Notes: generated by a model from the letters alone, not told the origin. Counted from the first letter of the stretch, positions 1-11,943 are shown. The stretch is 64,000 nucleotides of DNA from Hedera helix (GCA_947179155.2 OX359265.1:55067040-55131039), one strand, 5' to 3'. Made by a program: numbers and translations.

Positions 1-1
1 T

Positions 2-455
2 TCTATGCTCGTCATTAATTTGAATCAGGAAAGAATATACAACGGAATTAGTGCAGCTACGCGTGACACAGCTCCATTTTTTGATTTAAATCAGAATGAA
101 ACCGGGTTTAGTGGGAAACAACCCACCTTCCAAAGTCAAGCTCCAAGTTTTGACTTGAACCAGATCTCGGTAAGTATTTAGAGTGTATGTTGAATTACAA
201 CATTATACGACTGTTATTAGATTGTTTTACCTGTCATCACTGATTTACTGCACTGAATATTAACAGAGGGAAGAAGAAGAATTCCAAAATAATTGTCAGC
301 CATTGAGGTTCAAGGAGCCAAAGAAAGGTTTGATCAACGAAGACCAGCTTAGTGATTTGAGGTTATCTGTGTGTAGAAATATTGGAAATGGTTCGAACCA
401 CGCTGGGAGGAAGAGAAAGATATCATGGCAAGATCCGGTTGCTCTGAGGGTATGA
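2..455 (+). CDS. 3' end of an unrecognised gene with repeated DLNQ motifs (partial)
   Basis: Two exons are readable: 2-169, then a GT-AG intron 170-266, then 267-455 ending in TGA. The frame is open across the junction (phase 0) and gives 118 residues of a C-terminus. Exon 2 starts REEEEFQNN and the protein ends KRKISWQDPVALRV. Three motifs of the type INLNQ, FDLNQ and FDLNQ lie in the first exon; they resemble the DLN form of the EAR co-repressor motif (established for plant repressors), but that role is only an inference here. The tail is basic (GRKRK), which could serve nuclear import. The start and upstream domains lie outside the window. I do not recognise the family. A 61-codon ORF starting at 425 overlaps the end in another frame and is probably a shadow. 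Confidence 0.65.
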
Positions 456-1641
456 AAATTTATGCCTCAAGGTCAAGGTCTCATAAAAAGCAGAATAGAA
501 TGTCAAACAAAACCATAGAGGAGAGCTTGAAAAAGTGCTATGCTTATCATGTTGATTACCACCTTGCTTTTACACTTGTTCGTGTTCTATGTTACTCCTC
601 GTTTTTGTAAAGAATCTTACTTTTAGATGTGGTATTAAAACAGTCTCGAGTAGTTGCATCCCTGTTATATGAAATGAAATATTCGCGAAATTCTTAAATT
701 ACTAAAATGTTATTAAAACTTTGTTCAAGGCAGTCAACTGTAACAAATCGAACAATGCTTCAGTTCAAAGCTAATTTTGCCTGTCTTCTATAAAAGTTAA
801 TATAACCGGAGTCAAAAGTAACATGTCACATTAAGGTTGGCTTGTAAGAAAACGGGCGAATAATTCAACTGAATGTTATTGGATGGATGAGTCGAATCGG
901 TTATAGGAGGAAAAGTTAGAGTTGTTAGTTTAATAGGTGGTTGAACCGTCTCAAATATATATAAAAAAATATATTATTAATAATTAATAAAAATTTAAAA
1001 TATTTTATTTTTGATAAATTAAAATATAATAAAGTTGTAGTATAATATTATTAAAAGTGATTAATTTTAATATTTTAAAAAAATTAGTACCAAAAGAATA
1101 TTAAAAAAATAATTAAAAGACAACTCATTAGGTTAACTTGACTATTTGGCCAAATTAATTCAATCAAATTAAACTAAATCGAAAATAAATAAATTCCTGA
1201 TTCAACTAGTTGAACTAACTCAATTGGTCCAATTTTCAAAACATTGTCCGCGAAAACTCTTCAACATCCACTACCAATTTACATGTGTTGCTTCCGGATG
1301 AATTTCCACCTAAAATATCAAGGACCCAAATATGTTACATGTTTACCTTCAAAAATAATAAATTCTTAATTTAGTAACAATGGCATTATCTTATTATAAG
1401 AAAATAATGATATTATAATGACAAAAAAAGGTGATATTATTATCAAAATTTATATTTTACTCTTATCAATAAAAATAAAAATCTATTTATAAAAGAAATA
1501 TATTGTTTATATATTAACACAACTAAACTTATAACTTATTATTTTTAAGTGTATACATAGAACAACAATATTGCCTAAATATTTGTAAAATTTTCAACTG
1601 TTATTTTGTTTAGAATAAAAGAGCAATTTTTATAAAACAAA
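456..1641. other. Intergenic, AT-rich, no gene seen
   Basis: This follows the partial gene and holds its likely 3' untranslated region, then AT-rich sequence. Stretches around 840-960 and 1190-1250 contain GGTTGAACCG-like and AGTTGAACTAACTC-like words that look like decayed ends of a transposable element. No ORF with recognisable homology was found. Confidence 0.5.
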
Positions 1642-1843
1642 AGAAATAATATTGATGTCAACTTTTGCTGGATAAAGGGAATAATAGATAACAAAAAAAT
1701 TATTTGGATCAAAACATGTTAAAAATTTAAAAACTCTTTTTTAGAAATAATATTGATGCCAACTTTTGCTGGATAAAGGGAATAATAGATAACAAAAAAA
1801 TTATTTGGATCAAAACATGTTAAAAATTTAAAAACTCTTTTTT
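1642..1843. repeat. Two-copy tandem duplication, 101-bp unit
   Basis: Unit 1 is 1642-1742 and unit 2 is 1743-1843. They are nearly identical; one visible difference is GATGTCAAC versus GATGCCAAC. Near-identity suggests a recent duplication. Confidence 0.9.
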
Positions 1844-2107
1844 GGTTACGAGTAACCAAAAAAAAAAAATTGATGGTCACTTGATCATTTAATATGATTT
1901 ACTTTTATTAATATAAAGGTTAAAACTTTAAATTATATTGATAACAAATTATAAAAATAAGTCTACCAGACAACGCCTCAGGTTATGAAGACATGTTCAA
2001 CAGACAGTACCTTGTCAATAAAAAATTTTAATAGATTAAAATATTTATAAAAAAGAAAGAAAAAAATGGACCACGTACTACGGGATTTCCCTCCTTGTTA
2101 TGAGCAG

Positions 2108-2379
2108 CTAGGTATGCACAACAGGTCGGTCTGGCTGAATCTGACCTAGGTTTGTCAGGCCTTGGGTCAGGCCAGAGTCTAGGGATGCACAAAAAGCCCA
2201 CAGGCCGGTCTGACCTGACCTGAGCCCGGCCTGGTCAAAGCCCGGACCGGACCGGTCCGGCCTACAGTCTTTGAACAAGCTGCTATTTTGACGTAAAAGT
2301 CCGGCCTAGCCCGGCCTACAAAAAAACCCGGCCCAGCCTACGCAGAGGACCGGCTCGGCTTGCCCAGTCTAGCTAATTC
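2108..2379. mobile_element. hAT-like element end, GC-rich, truncated
   Basis: Two related starts occur, TAGGTATGCACAAC near 2110 and TAGGGATGCACAAAAAGCCC near 2181, followed by repeats of GCCCGGCC and GACCGGACCGG type. This is the layout of hAT-like termini and subterminal repeats, and the start closely matches the terminal repeat TAGGGGTGCAC of the intact element at 40705-43857. No matching right end was found. The sequence stops abruptly where a TGTAAGACCCCG block begins at 2380. Confidence 0.45.
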
Positions 2380-2710
2380 TGTAAGACCCCGAATTTTATG
2401 AAATACAAAATTTAATTTTTATTCATATATATATTTTTCCTGAAACAGTAGGTGATTAAATTGATAAGGTTAAAAGTTAAGGATGTTATGTGCAAATTTT
2501 ATTATGTCGGACAATATTCGTTTGGTCGGAGAATATTCGTTTTGTCGGGGAATATTCGATTCGTACAACGGCGCCGAAATAACAAAATAATGGTGGACCC
2601 CCACAACGACTTATTGTCGGATATAGAAAGCGACATACGTAACCTTTCTAAATAAATATAGTCAACGGTATTATCATCTTGAACTGTTAAAATACCTGAT
2701 GGTAAAAGAA

Positions 2711-2790
2711 TAGTAACATACGGTATTACATAGTAGCATACGGTATTACATAGTAGCACACGGTATTGCACTGTAGCACACGGTATTGCA
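2711..2790. repeat. Four 20-bp tandem repeats inside the LTR-like block
   Basis: Four consecutive 20-base units start at 2711, 2731, 2751 and 2771. Each is a variant of TAGTAGCATACGGTATTACA. Just upstream, 2507-2560 has a second short repeat series built on GTCGGAGAATATTCGTTTTG. Repeats of this kind are common in the U3 part of plant LTRs, where they can act as enhancers; that role is inferred. Confidence 0.85.
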
Positions 2791-3705
2791 CTGTGTTTCA
2801 TATTATTAAATGATAAAGTGGTTATTGTACTATATTGACTTTATTGAACCAATAATTGTCACATGCATAATAATTCGTATTATTGAGCTGATAATTGTCA
2901 CAGTAGCATATGCACAATAATTCACATTACTGAATCAATAATTGTCATTACACAGTAACGTGTTATTTTCTTATTTATTTTCAGCATTATTGTTATCTCT
3001 TTTATGATATTGATTAAACTGTTGTATTCTATTATTGGTTGATTTTTCTATTTTTCTAACTCGAAAATCCAACTACACTGCATTTACAACAATTAGCCAT
3101 AATAATGAATAATTGTGAATTATTGTTGAATAATTGAATTGATAAAGTTATTTGTTTTTATTATGATAAATTATATAAAGTTGTTTGTTTTTATATATAA
3201 AGATAATTGATTTATTTAAAGTTAGTTGTTTTATATATAAAGTAAATTGAATGGTATAGATTAAAAGATGATCTTTAAATGAATGGTTTAGATTAAAGAA
3301 ATCTTAAAAGATAAAATGAGTGGTATGGATTAAACATTATCTTGAAATATACGGTTTGGATTAAATTAGGAAATCTTGGTGATGATAAGAATTTTTGCTA
3401 TAAATAGAAGTCTTAACTTAAGAATTTTTCATAAAAACTTCCTTGCTTATTCTTTCTTTCACTCTCCAAATATTTCTTAGTATAAGTTCTCTTTGAGTGT
3501 GCTAAAGTCATCTTGAGTATTTGTAAAGAGCTGTAAGTGTACGAGTTCATATCTAGTCACGTGTTAAGATAAGGGATACCATCTTTTTCATCTTCCATTA
3601 TTCAAACTTACTATGGTAAGGGTATATCAATATTTGATTCTCGAAAATAATATCGTTTCTTTCTTACTCATAAGATGTGCCATTTATTTCCATGTATTAA
3701 ATTGT

Positions 3706-3845
3706 GGGAATAACCTTACGGCGCGGATTATCGCCTGTTGGTGAATAACCTTTCATATTCATTCCTTATTAATCTCTGAGAATAACCTGACTACGCGGAC
3801 TACCGCATGTTTGGTGAATTACTCTTCGTATTCATTTCTTACTTG
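3706..3845. repeat. Diverged two-copy tandem repeat, about 72 bp
   Basis: The words GGGAATAACC, then CGCGGATTATCGC, then TTCATATTCATTCCTTATT recur about 72 bases later as GAGAATAACC, CGCGGACTACCGC and TTCGTATTCATTTCTTACT. The copies differ at many positions, so the duplication is old. Confidence 0.7.
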
Positions 3846-4050
3846 TCTCTTGTTGGTAAAGTTTCCTGAAATGAATACATATTCTTTAATAGTTTGCGCT
3901 TCATCTAATATCATTTCAACTGAACCTTTCTATTTTTCTAAATCTTTCTATTGAACCTTAACTATTATTCTGAACTGTGGATCTGAAATATCATTCTTGA
4001 ATTTTAGTCCACATCATGTTGGCAATTTGGACATTATTTGAATCTGCACA

Positions 4051-6218
4051 AAGATAAATCATAAACTTTTGATATTTATTGATCATACTGTTTTTTCTGA
4101 TTCATCATCTATATCACGGTTGTTATTCTAATCATCAAGAACCATGTTGTTGTGAATATCTGTGGCCTGGGGCACAGTTGATAGGATAAAGGCGATATAA
4201 TAATTGTGTCTTTTAGGGCACGTGGTGAATATTCTCTTTGGCCTGGGGCAAAGATGAACTGTTGTTGGTATGATTATGACCAAAGGCTGAAAACTCAAAA
4301 TCAAGAATCAAAATGATTAAGCCTGTGTTGTGGAAGAGAAACTGGAGATGGATCTAAAGAATGATTCTAATGGACTGGCTCTCAGAAAAAATTGTTAAAC
4401 TCAATAAATTTCATTGGTGTTAGTTCCCCAAAATGGTAAAGCAAGTTGGTCTGGATATTAAGGTTTTCTCTGCAATTGACTCGAGGGATTTTGGTTATTG
4501 ACCTAAAATAGAAGTCATCTTAACTATCTGTATAGCTAAGTTTTTGTTTATCCTAACTGCTAAAGTCTTTTCTATAGGAGATCTAGGGCATGCAATTATC
4601 ATGGGTAGTCATTCATGCGGTATTGTTAGCCACTGAACCAAAACGTGAGGAGAGAAGATTAAGAAAAAGAAAAGGTAAAAAGGCTGGAAAATACTTATGC
4701 AGTGCTACTAGGATTAGTGTTGGGCATAGGGTTTGGCTTTAGAAGTCTGCAGCTACATTAATAAAAATTCATAGCTCCTACTGTAAATATAATCTCTGAG
4801 TCACTCATGATGTCAATTCCTTGCCGGAGAAAGCAGTGGGATTGCATGAAAATCTGTGGAAGGATTGTAGTTGCACTGACAAGCAGAAGCTGACTATGTG
4901 GCATGAAGGGGGTTTAGGATCAATAGCACTCACTTGCTAACTGCTTTTACTAGTCCTATGCCTCTTGTTGTTTCTGATTCGTATCAAAATGCTATATTTT
5001 AACTAAAATAGCTAGTCTGATGTAGATTAAAAACTTGAAGTGTTACTATAGCAATCTGTTTGTCGAATTTATGTCCTAACGGCAGTGTCTCAAAGAATGT
5101 CTGCAAAACATGAGGAATTGTCTTGAAGTGTTACCATAGCAATCTGTTTGTGGAATTTACGTCCTAATGGCAGTGTCTCAAATAATTTGTCTGCAAAACA
5201 CAAGGAATTGTTGCCTTAATTTCTCTAGTGGGAAAGTCTTGTTTGAAAGAAAAAATTTCTGCTTTCTAAAGAGGTAAATCTATGCTTGGTTGAGCGAATC
5301 TTACATGAATGTTTATTTTTTCTTGAGTAATGTGAATGTTCGCATTTGTTTATTTACTTAGTTGGCGCACAACTACTTTCGTGTTGAATGGCAAAAAAAG
5401 GAAGTAAAAGGATCAGTGAGCCTAGATATAGTTGTAGTCAGGTCTTGTAAAAGTCTATCCCCTAAGGCTGGCTGATTAGCTCATACAGCGATTATATGAG
5501 CATATAGAGGTTCGGCTCCGTGAGGGTAGGTAGTTCGGTTTTCTTTTGAGGGTTGGGGGAGAAGCTTGATTAGGAGATATGGTGAAAGCATGCATGTTCC
5601 AAGCTGGATTGGAAGTAAGGTGAATCGTTTGTTTTTGCTATTTGTTCGGCGCATCTTTATTTGGGTGGTTTTCGGGGGTGGGGGGATATTTTATGAAATA
5701 CTGTTCTACTGTTGGCAATGGTAAATTTGTGGTGGCTTCCTTATTTGGTTGGCTTGTATAGTTATTCAGAGCCGAAGTGTCATTTTTGGGAGATGTTATT
5801 TCATGCTTATGGAGCATGACTACAGTTTATTTCACCATTCTCACATTAGGGTAATTTTTATACAGACCTTACTCTCATGTAAGAGGGTGGAGCAAACTGT
5901 AACCATGTTTCAAGAACATGGTATGATTTTTTCATTTTAGGGGTCTTGCTTAAAGAGAGACTGATTTTAAACATGGAGTGCCATCTTTATTTAGGAACCA
6001 ATCCAAAAAAAAACACTAAAATATTATAGGATGTTATGAGGTGACTGTCCTCCCTTTATTTTTTTTGTAAGAGAAATAACATGTTAGTTACAGTTTCAGA
6101 GTTTTTATTTATTAATTTATCCGTGTGTGAGAGAAATGCGGGTGTTTTGTAGTGCCAAGTGAGTTAGATTTATATCCCATATTATACGGACTCTTCTATT
6201 CAGATGCTTTTTGATTTA
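4051..6218. other. Intergenic, no gene recognised
   Basis: Contains GGCCTGGGGCA direct repeats near 4166 and 4239 that may still belong to the LTR-like block, and a duplicated 88-bp unit at 5034-5214. The rest shows no ORF with recognisable homology. A weak box-B-like word (GGTTCGGCTCC near 5511) was judged insufficient for a tRNA or SINE. Confidence 0.4.
5034..5214. repeat. Two-copy tandem duplication, about 88-bp unit
   Basis: Unit 1 begins CTTGAAGTGTTACTATAGC at 5034 and unit 2 begins CTTGAAGTGTTACCATAGC at 5122. Both run through CAATCTGTTTGT and GGCAGTGTCTCAAA to AGGAATTGT. They differ by several substitutions and a short insertion. Confidence 0.85.
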
Positions 6219-6608
6219 CAGGAGTTGTTTGTTTAGAGTTGAATGAAATTAAATGACTAAATCAGTTAGTCATTTAGTGCATTTGTTTAGGTTTGAACGG
6301 CTAAATTGGTCAATTTTTTGGGTTGAATGACTAAGTTTAATTTTTTTGGCTGAATGGTTAAGTTTTAACTGAATGAAATAAAAAAAATATTAAATATTAT
6401 ATTAAGTAATATTAAATAAATTTACAACAATTTCGAATTTTTTTCAGAGGGGTAAAATAGTAAAAATATGTTATTCAAATGTTTCAGATATGTCAATTAT
6501 GAAATAATTTTTTTCATTCAGTATTCAAAAATTTATTTCATTTGATTCATTCAAATTACTTATGCATTCAGAATTATTTCATTTAGTTTTTATCAAATAC
6601 TTTCATAG
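6219..6608. mobile_element. Tourist-like MITE (PIF/Harbinger type), decayed
   Basis: About 390 bp flanked by TTA on both sides (6216-6218 and 6609-6611), the target duplication of PIF/Harbinger elements. Its internal words, such as GGTAAAATAGTAAAAATATG, GTTATTCAAATGTTTCAGA and repeated ATTCAG, match the right half of the better-preserved element at 39139-40655. The terminal repeats themselves (GGAGTTGTTTG and CAAATACTTTC) are poorly conserved. Confidence 0.55.
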
Positions 6609-6967
6609 TTAAGACGGGTTTGCAACAGTAAATTGATATAGTTTGTGGTTTCAGGGTAATTTTAGTACTGCTGCTTTGGCAAAGATACGTTGAAAAAGTT
6701 GTTTGGCTCTCTCTCCTCCGTTTGGAGAATTATTAGTGAAATCGTTACTTCTTATGGGTTGATCTCTTGCTGTTATGGCTCTGCGACCAGCAGGCAGGCA
6801 GGCTTATAGCCAGCCAAGCCAAAGCTGTTTCACCTAATCTCTCCCTCCCCATTAAATGAGGAGATTAAAGATTCGAGTGATGGTCCGTCCATCTCACTCT
6901 TAGAGCAATTAATTGAAGACTGAAGGTCGGTCCAACTCTAATGCCATCTCATGAGTCAGTCCACCCG

Positions 6968-6968
<1 letters not shown>

Positions 6969-6999
<31 letters not shown>
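6969..6999. repeat. Poly-G run of 31 bases
   Basis: An uninterrupted run of 31 G follows CCACCCGC. Such runs are rare in plant nuclear DNA and are prone to length errors in sequencing. Confidence 0.9.
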
Positions 7000-7000
<1 letters not shown>

Positions 7001-7823
7001 GAAATTATTTTAGCTTTTATGCAACAAAATATGTAGATTATTGATAAAACAATACTGGAGCATAAAGTAAAATTGACACTTGATCTACAATAATAAAATA
7101 CAAGTATTAAATATTTACAAAAAAGAGTATTTGCTTATTAAGAGTAGCAATCAGACCAACCAAACACTCGCTCCCTTCATTTTTTGCTGACCTTTTTTAC
7201 TTTTATGTGTATCGCGAATAGTTCTTTTACAATTTAATTTCTTAAAATATGTATAGCTCTGTTAAATGCAGCCACGTTATTAATAATAATAATAGAAGGA
7301 AAATAAAAAACAAGAAAATGACTTTATTATGGATACATTTGCAAGTTTAGACAAATATCATCCATACATCCATCCTTATAATAAAATAGGAGGAGGATTA
7401 GAATGGGAATTGGGACATGAAACTCGTCTGATGCATGCTGGTATTATGTACGTACGATAAAAGTAGTATATATCCAGGGGAATATCGTATCTAAGCTTTG
7501 TTCGTAGAGCTTTCATGAAGTGACTCGCAATGTTATTTTTTTTGTCTTTTGTTAATAAAATTTGTAATGCTACTTGTTGTCCAATTTCTTTGTTGTATCA
7601 TGTTGCTGTAACACTAAATTACCCTTGTGTGTTTACTGATCTCCTTAAGGGTAGTAGATTATATTGTACATTTTTTTCCTTTCAAAAGGCTGTTATATTT
7701 TCAATAATGCATGGCTTCCCAATTTAAAATTTCACTCTTTAACATTTCATTTCCTGCAGTTCTCTATTTAAATTACACCTCTTCATTTTTCCTGAATATT
7801 TAGGCACTTGGTTTATTCTCTTT

Positions 7824-7928
7824 GTAATTTACTTGGATTTGTGTTAGTCGAGTGAAGCATTGGGTCTCCTCATATGTAATTTGCTAGGATTTATGTTAGT
7901 CGAGTGAAGCACGGTGTCTCCCTCATAT
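7824..7928. repeat. Two-copy tandem duplication, 52-bp unit
   Basis: Unit 1 starts GTAATTTACTTGGATTTGTG at 7824 and unit 2 starts GTAATTTGCTAGGATTTATG at 7876. Both continue TTAGTCGAGTGAAGCA and end in a CTCATAT word. Confidence 0.85.
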
Positions 7929-8381
7929 CTTGATTGAAAGTTTGTCAAACATGGTAAAACAAAGGCACGAGAAAGAGCATTTTCCTCTGCATCGGGAATT
8001 TTTTAGAGTAACGAAAGTGTGCGCGTGAATTTCTCTTATTTCATTGGGTTTTATGAAAAATTGATTATGCTATATATTCCTGTACTATCAATAAAAATTA
8101 TATGTTCAATAAATGTGACTTTGTGTTTTTCTGTTCTTCATTCTTTCTTGTGATTAATTAAAACTTGCAGTAACATATATGCCAAATGAACATGGCCATT
8201 ATTCTTTGTCAACATGTTAGAGTACACAAACATTATTTATAGCAGAGGCACCCACCCATCTTGCAAAGCCAGTCTTTATCCTCCAAAGTGGACAGATTGA
8301 ATTATGAATTCAGGAGAAGGGACATTCATAATTTGATCACACTGAAACTGGTAAGGCTGCTTTCTACATTTGGGCATTTTC

Positions 8382-11300
8382 TTAGAAATCATGCAAGAAC
8401 TTTTGGAACAGCTCCATGTGATCCGCGTCCAAGCACACTGACAATGACACGCTCCTATCATTTGTCGGGCTAGGTATTATGTAGATTGTTCCCTCGTACA
8501 ATATACTTGCAGGTCCCATAAAAATGGGTCGACCCCAACCGAAATCTGAATCATATATCGGAAGCCGAGTCCAGCTGTTGATGTTGAGGTTAGGGCTTGC
8601 GAAATACTGTGGGCCTCGGACAAGAGCTGATAGATCAGGTTGCAACTCCAGGTAGTCAAGTGCTGATTTCAAATAGTCATTGTCCATCTTTATCAAAGCA
8701 CTGTGAATCCTTTTTGCAGTATTTGTTATTGGCTCTGATTTAAGGTCACCTACAGTAGAAATTGGCGTAGCTGTGAAGACTACATTGCCTAGATAGCCTG
8801 GGGGAAGCGGAGGGCACAATCTGGACCGACCATCAGTAGCTATGAACACTTTGGTCAGTTGATCATCAGAAAGGCCACGAGCCTTGCTTGTGCAACGCCA
8901 CAGGTGCGCTGCAAGGACTTCATAGGTGCTGTGGTCCTTTGTGTTTGAATCATTCTTGGCGGTGGATTTGAGTTGGTTAAGCTGATCTAGCGTGAGCTTG
9001 AGAACAGTGGTAGAAATGGCCTTGGTGTCTGATTGGGATTTTGCGGCATGGACTGGGGTGTTCAGGGAAAGAGGGGGATGGTATTCAGCGTGGTCAAACA
9101 TAGGAATGGGTGGGTCCCGAGCTCGGAGAAGAGTCCGATCAACGAATGGTGGCGGCATTGCGACGGAAAAACCGCGCGCAATGTCGGACCATGTGTTGAT
9201 GAAATGGAGGGAGGAAAGGCCATCAGACAAAGTATGGTGCACGCCTAGTCCGAGAGAGACTCCTCCACACCTGAAACGAGTTACCTATTGATTAACAGGA
9301 AAAGTTAGTCAAGATAATTAACTCCATATTGCACCATCCACATTGACAACACTAAGGCTTGAACCATGACTAGTAAGAGCTCAGCCAACTGAACTAGCCT
9401 GGATTATAATGATTATTGACTACATTATTGTGGCTAAGAGCTCCTTGTCATGGTTCGGAGCATAAAAAGACAACGTTGTAACTCATTATTTTACTTATTC
9501 TTATGTTCAAGTATTTTTAAAAAAAAGAAATTTATATATTTTTGTAGCATATCACCGATACATAACACGGAATAAGGAATCGACCATCTTATACGTCTTT
9601 GATAACGTGGAACCTGCTTCTTGTTCTTTTACACCATAAAATATATGCATATAAATATATTGTATAATATACTCTATAATACAGAATGCCATATTGTATA
9701 AGTCGAGCGTGACAAAAAAGGTACAAGTTACATGTACTGATGAACATACATAACCCCTCTTTCAAGTGGTGAATTGAATCCATAAAGCTAGTTGACAAAT
9801 TAAATGCACCAGTCAAACAGAACTAAAATATGTTAATGGAGACAGACTTGTGAGCTTGGCACATAGCCATTGAGCACAACGCTCGAGCAGATTGAGATGT
9901 TTTTGTGGCTAAACTTGAGCCGAGCTCGAGCACCGCAAGTTTAATTTACCCCCCTTTTCCCGTAATTGACTTTTGCTCACACTGATATAAGCTAATCACA
10001 GCATCTTTTGACTAATCTCTATAGTAGTTTCTTCTCATTTTTGTCCAAGTATTAGTTGAAAAGAATAAAGAAAAGTATCTTGATATTTATAATAAAAATG
10101 AATAAGAATCTCATCCCAGAAACAGAGTATTGAAATATGTTTAATAAATTTTAGCATGCGATGAGGGGAATAATAATTAACTAAAAGCTCCTATTATAGT
10201 TGCAAACAATACAACTGAACGTGAGCATCATATTGGGCAGCCCAAGTGCATCTAAACCAGCTGTGGCTGCGATATAAATTACACTTAAAGAAACATGTGC
10301 GGTGCCTTCTCTCTTAAGACTCTTGTATATATAAAAATTATTCCAATTAAAATACTGTTTAGCGTTGTACTCTAAGCTAATAACCTAGCAGTTAACCACA
10401 AGAATTGTTTGGTTAAATAAGATTTAAAATGAATAAAGAAGAGAAAGCAGCCTGATGATGATTTAGATACTGGACAAACTCACAAACAATTATATCTCCA
10501 TTTTAATTTTATTTTTTTGGCTGGTGCCGCTTTGTAGCTAGATAATTGATTGGGAAAATCAATCTTTTAGTCCAAGGATTCGGTGCTTGATAGATAAACA
10601 ATCTCTCTCTTCCCGAAGATTGTACACTACTGTAGTATCACCTTTAAAGGTGATCAAATGTGCTTAAGTAACAAATATGGGGTATATAAATAAGAAAATG
10701 ACGTGTGACCTACTCCAGTTTAATGTGGGAGATGACCTTGTTAAATTATTAAATTTACCTGATCTCCTGTAAATAAATAAAAAATATTTTCAATTTAATT
10801 TTCCAATTTTCAACTTTTAAAATATTAACACAACTGTATATCGAATAACTAAATGCCTTACAGATTTGGAGTTTAATTAAATAATTGATATTTTCATAAA
10901 ATTTATCCCGTTTACTATTTATCCGAAAGAAACTTAATAAAATTATCACTTTTACCGAGAAAATATCAATTCTCTTTAATTATTATGAATAGAGCACCTG
11001 CTTCAGCAGTTTTTCACTAACATAGAAAATAGCTAATATAAATTCTATGTTAGTAAGCGATTGCTGCAGCAATACAGTTTTTGAATTAAATTTTATAATA
11101 TTTTTTGTCAGATAATTTATCGTTAAATGCATTCTTCTTTTATTTCATAATAAACGTCACTTGAATAGTCAAATTGACCATTTTTAATATAAATAATTAA
11201 AATATTTATATAAAAATTTTAAATTACGTAACTTGATATTAATAATATATTTTTTATAATTTATTATGATTATAATTTTTCGACGTATATTTTAATTTTT

Positions 11301-11854
11301 TTTTTAAATTTATTAATTTTAAAAATTATTTAATTAACCATAAAAATTAAACTAAAACATTTATTAAGGACAGAATGAGTATTAAATACTCAAATATCAT
11401 TTCCCAAGTAAGGTGCACGTCGTGTACGTACCTGTGACACTACCAGCGGATAGGAAGAGATGTCGCCGGAGTAATCAACTGCCGGAACGAGCCGGCTGAG
11501 CTCCAACGAAGGCCGGAAATCCCCAAAATCGTCTATATTCGAATCGGCTTCGGCCTCCACAAACAAGACGCCTTGAGCATTACAGTCTATCTCAACCCGG
11601 CCCTCTTCGTCTCGTCCCAACCGGCCGGCCATCGGATAGAATGAGACGAGAACGTTGCTCAAAGCCTCCATGAGGACCCGAGATTCGAAGAAATTAGGGG
11701 AACCATTAGGCTTGTAAAAATAGACAGTGAGGATGTGAATTCGTCCGACCACTAAATCTAAGTTAGAGCTCCATAGCTTCTTGGTAGGTGTAAATTTGGA
11801 TGGACGAACTATTGTGGAATCTTTCACCCTAATTTTCATCTTTTCGCTTCCCAT
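8382..11854 (-). CDS. BAHD acyltransferase, HCT / rosmarinate synthase-like
   Basis: Two exons: 11854-11432 (141 codons) and 9284-8382 (300 residues plus stop), joined by a 2,147-bp GT-AG intron in phase 0, giving 441 residues. BAHD enzymes move an acyl group from a hydroxycinnamoyl-CoA to an alcohol or amine in the cytosol; HCT uses shikimate or quinate in the lignin pathway. The catalytic HxxxD motif is HTLSD at residues 158-162, and the structural DFGWG motif lies at 388-392. The first ATG is followed by the HCT-like MKIRVKDSTIVRPS. The junction reads SQ-VTRFRCGGVS, as expected for the family. HCT proper usually has HHAADG; the HHTLSDG here, with the SSYPLVV and TRFRCGG words, recalls rosmarinate synthases and related HCT-like enzymes, so the acceptor is uncertain. 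The frame is intact, so the gene is probably functional. Confidence 0.92.
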
Positions 11855-11936
11855 TGTTATTGTAAATTGTTAAAGCCTATAAGAGGAAGAGAGAGAGAGA
11901 GGGATGGCTTGGAATGTTCGGGTTCAGTAGGTTGGG

Positions 11937-11943
11937 ATTTATA
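11937..11943 (-). promoter_or_regulatory. TATA box of the BAHD gene
   Basis: On the minus strand the sequence reads CCTATAAATCCC, about 85 bp upstream of the ATG. A GA-rich stretch (11885-11902) lies in the expected 5' untranslated leader. Confidence 0.6.

Larger units (their letters stand above)
2380..4050 (+). mobile_element. Candidate LTR-type retrotransposon fragment
   Basis: The block opens with TGTAAGACCCCGAATTTTAT, as many plant Ty3/gypsy long terminal repeats do, and interrupts a hAT-like end. It contains short tandem repeats, a TATA-like CTATAAATAG near 3401 and a pyrimidine-rich leader-like stretch after it, consistent with a U3-R layout. I could not locate a right border, a target-site duplication or a primer-binding site, so the end given is approximate. 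No coding sequence remains. Confidence 0.4.
6612..8381. other. Intergenic upstream of BAHD gene 3' end, no gene seen
   Basis: Apart from the poly-G run and a 52-bp duplication at 7824-7928, I see no supported gene. The part from about 8150 to 8381 is likely the 3' untranslated region and terminator of the minus-strand BAHD gene. Confidence 0.45.

Noticed and set aside
5465..5540. Possible tRNA-derived SINE (box-B-like GGTTCGGCTCC)
   Set aside because: Box A is poor, no cloverleaf could be drawn, and no terminal A/T tail or target duplication was seen.
8992..9291. Plus-strand ORFs opposite the BAHD second exon
   Set aside because: Antisense shadows of a well-supported coding exon.
9850..9945. 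Possible hAT element end in the BAHD intron (GAGCCGAGCTCGAGC words)
   Set aside because: Only subterminal-like words are present, without either terminus or target duplication.
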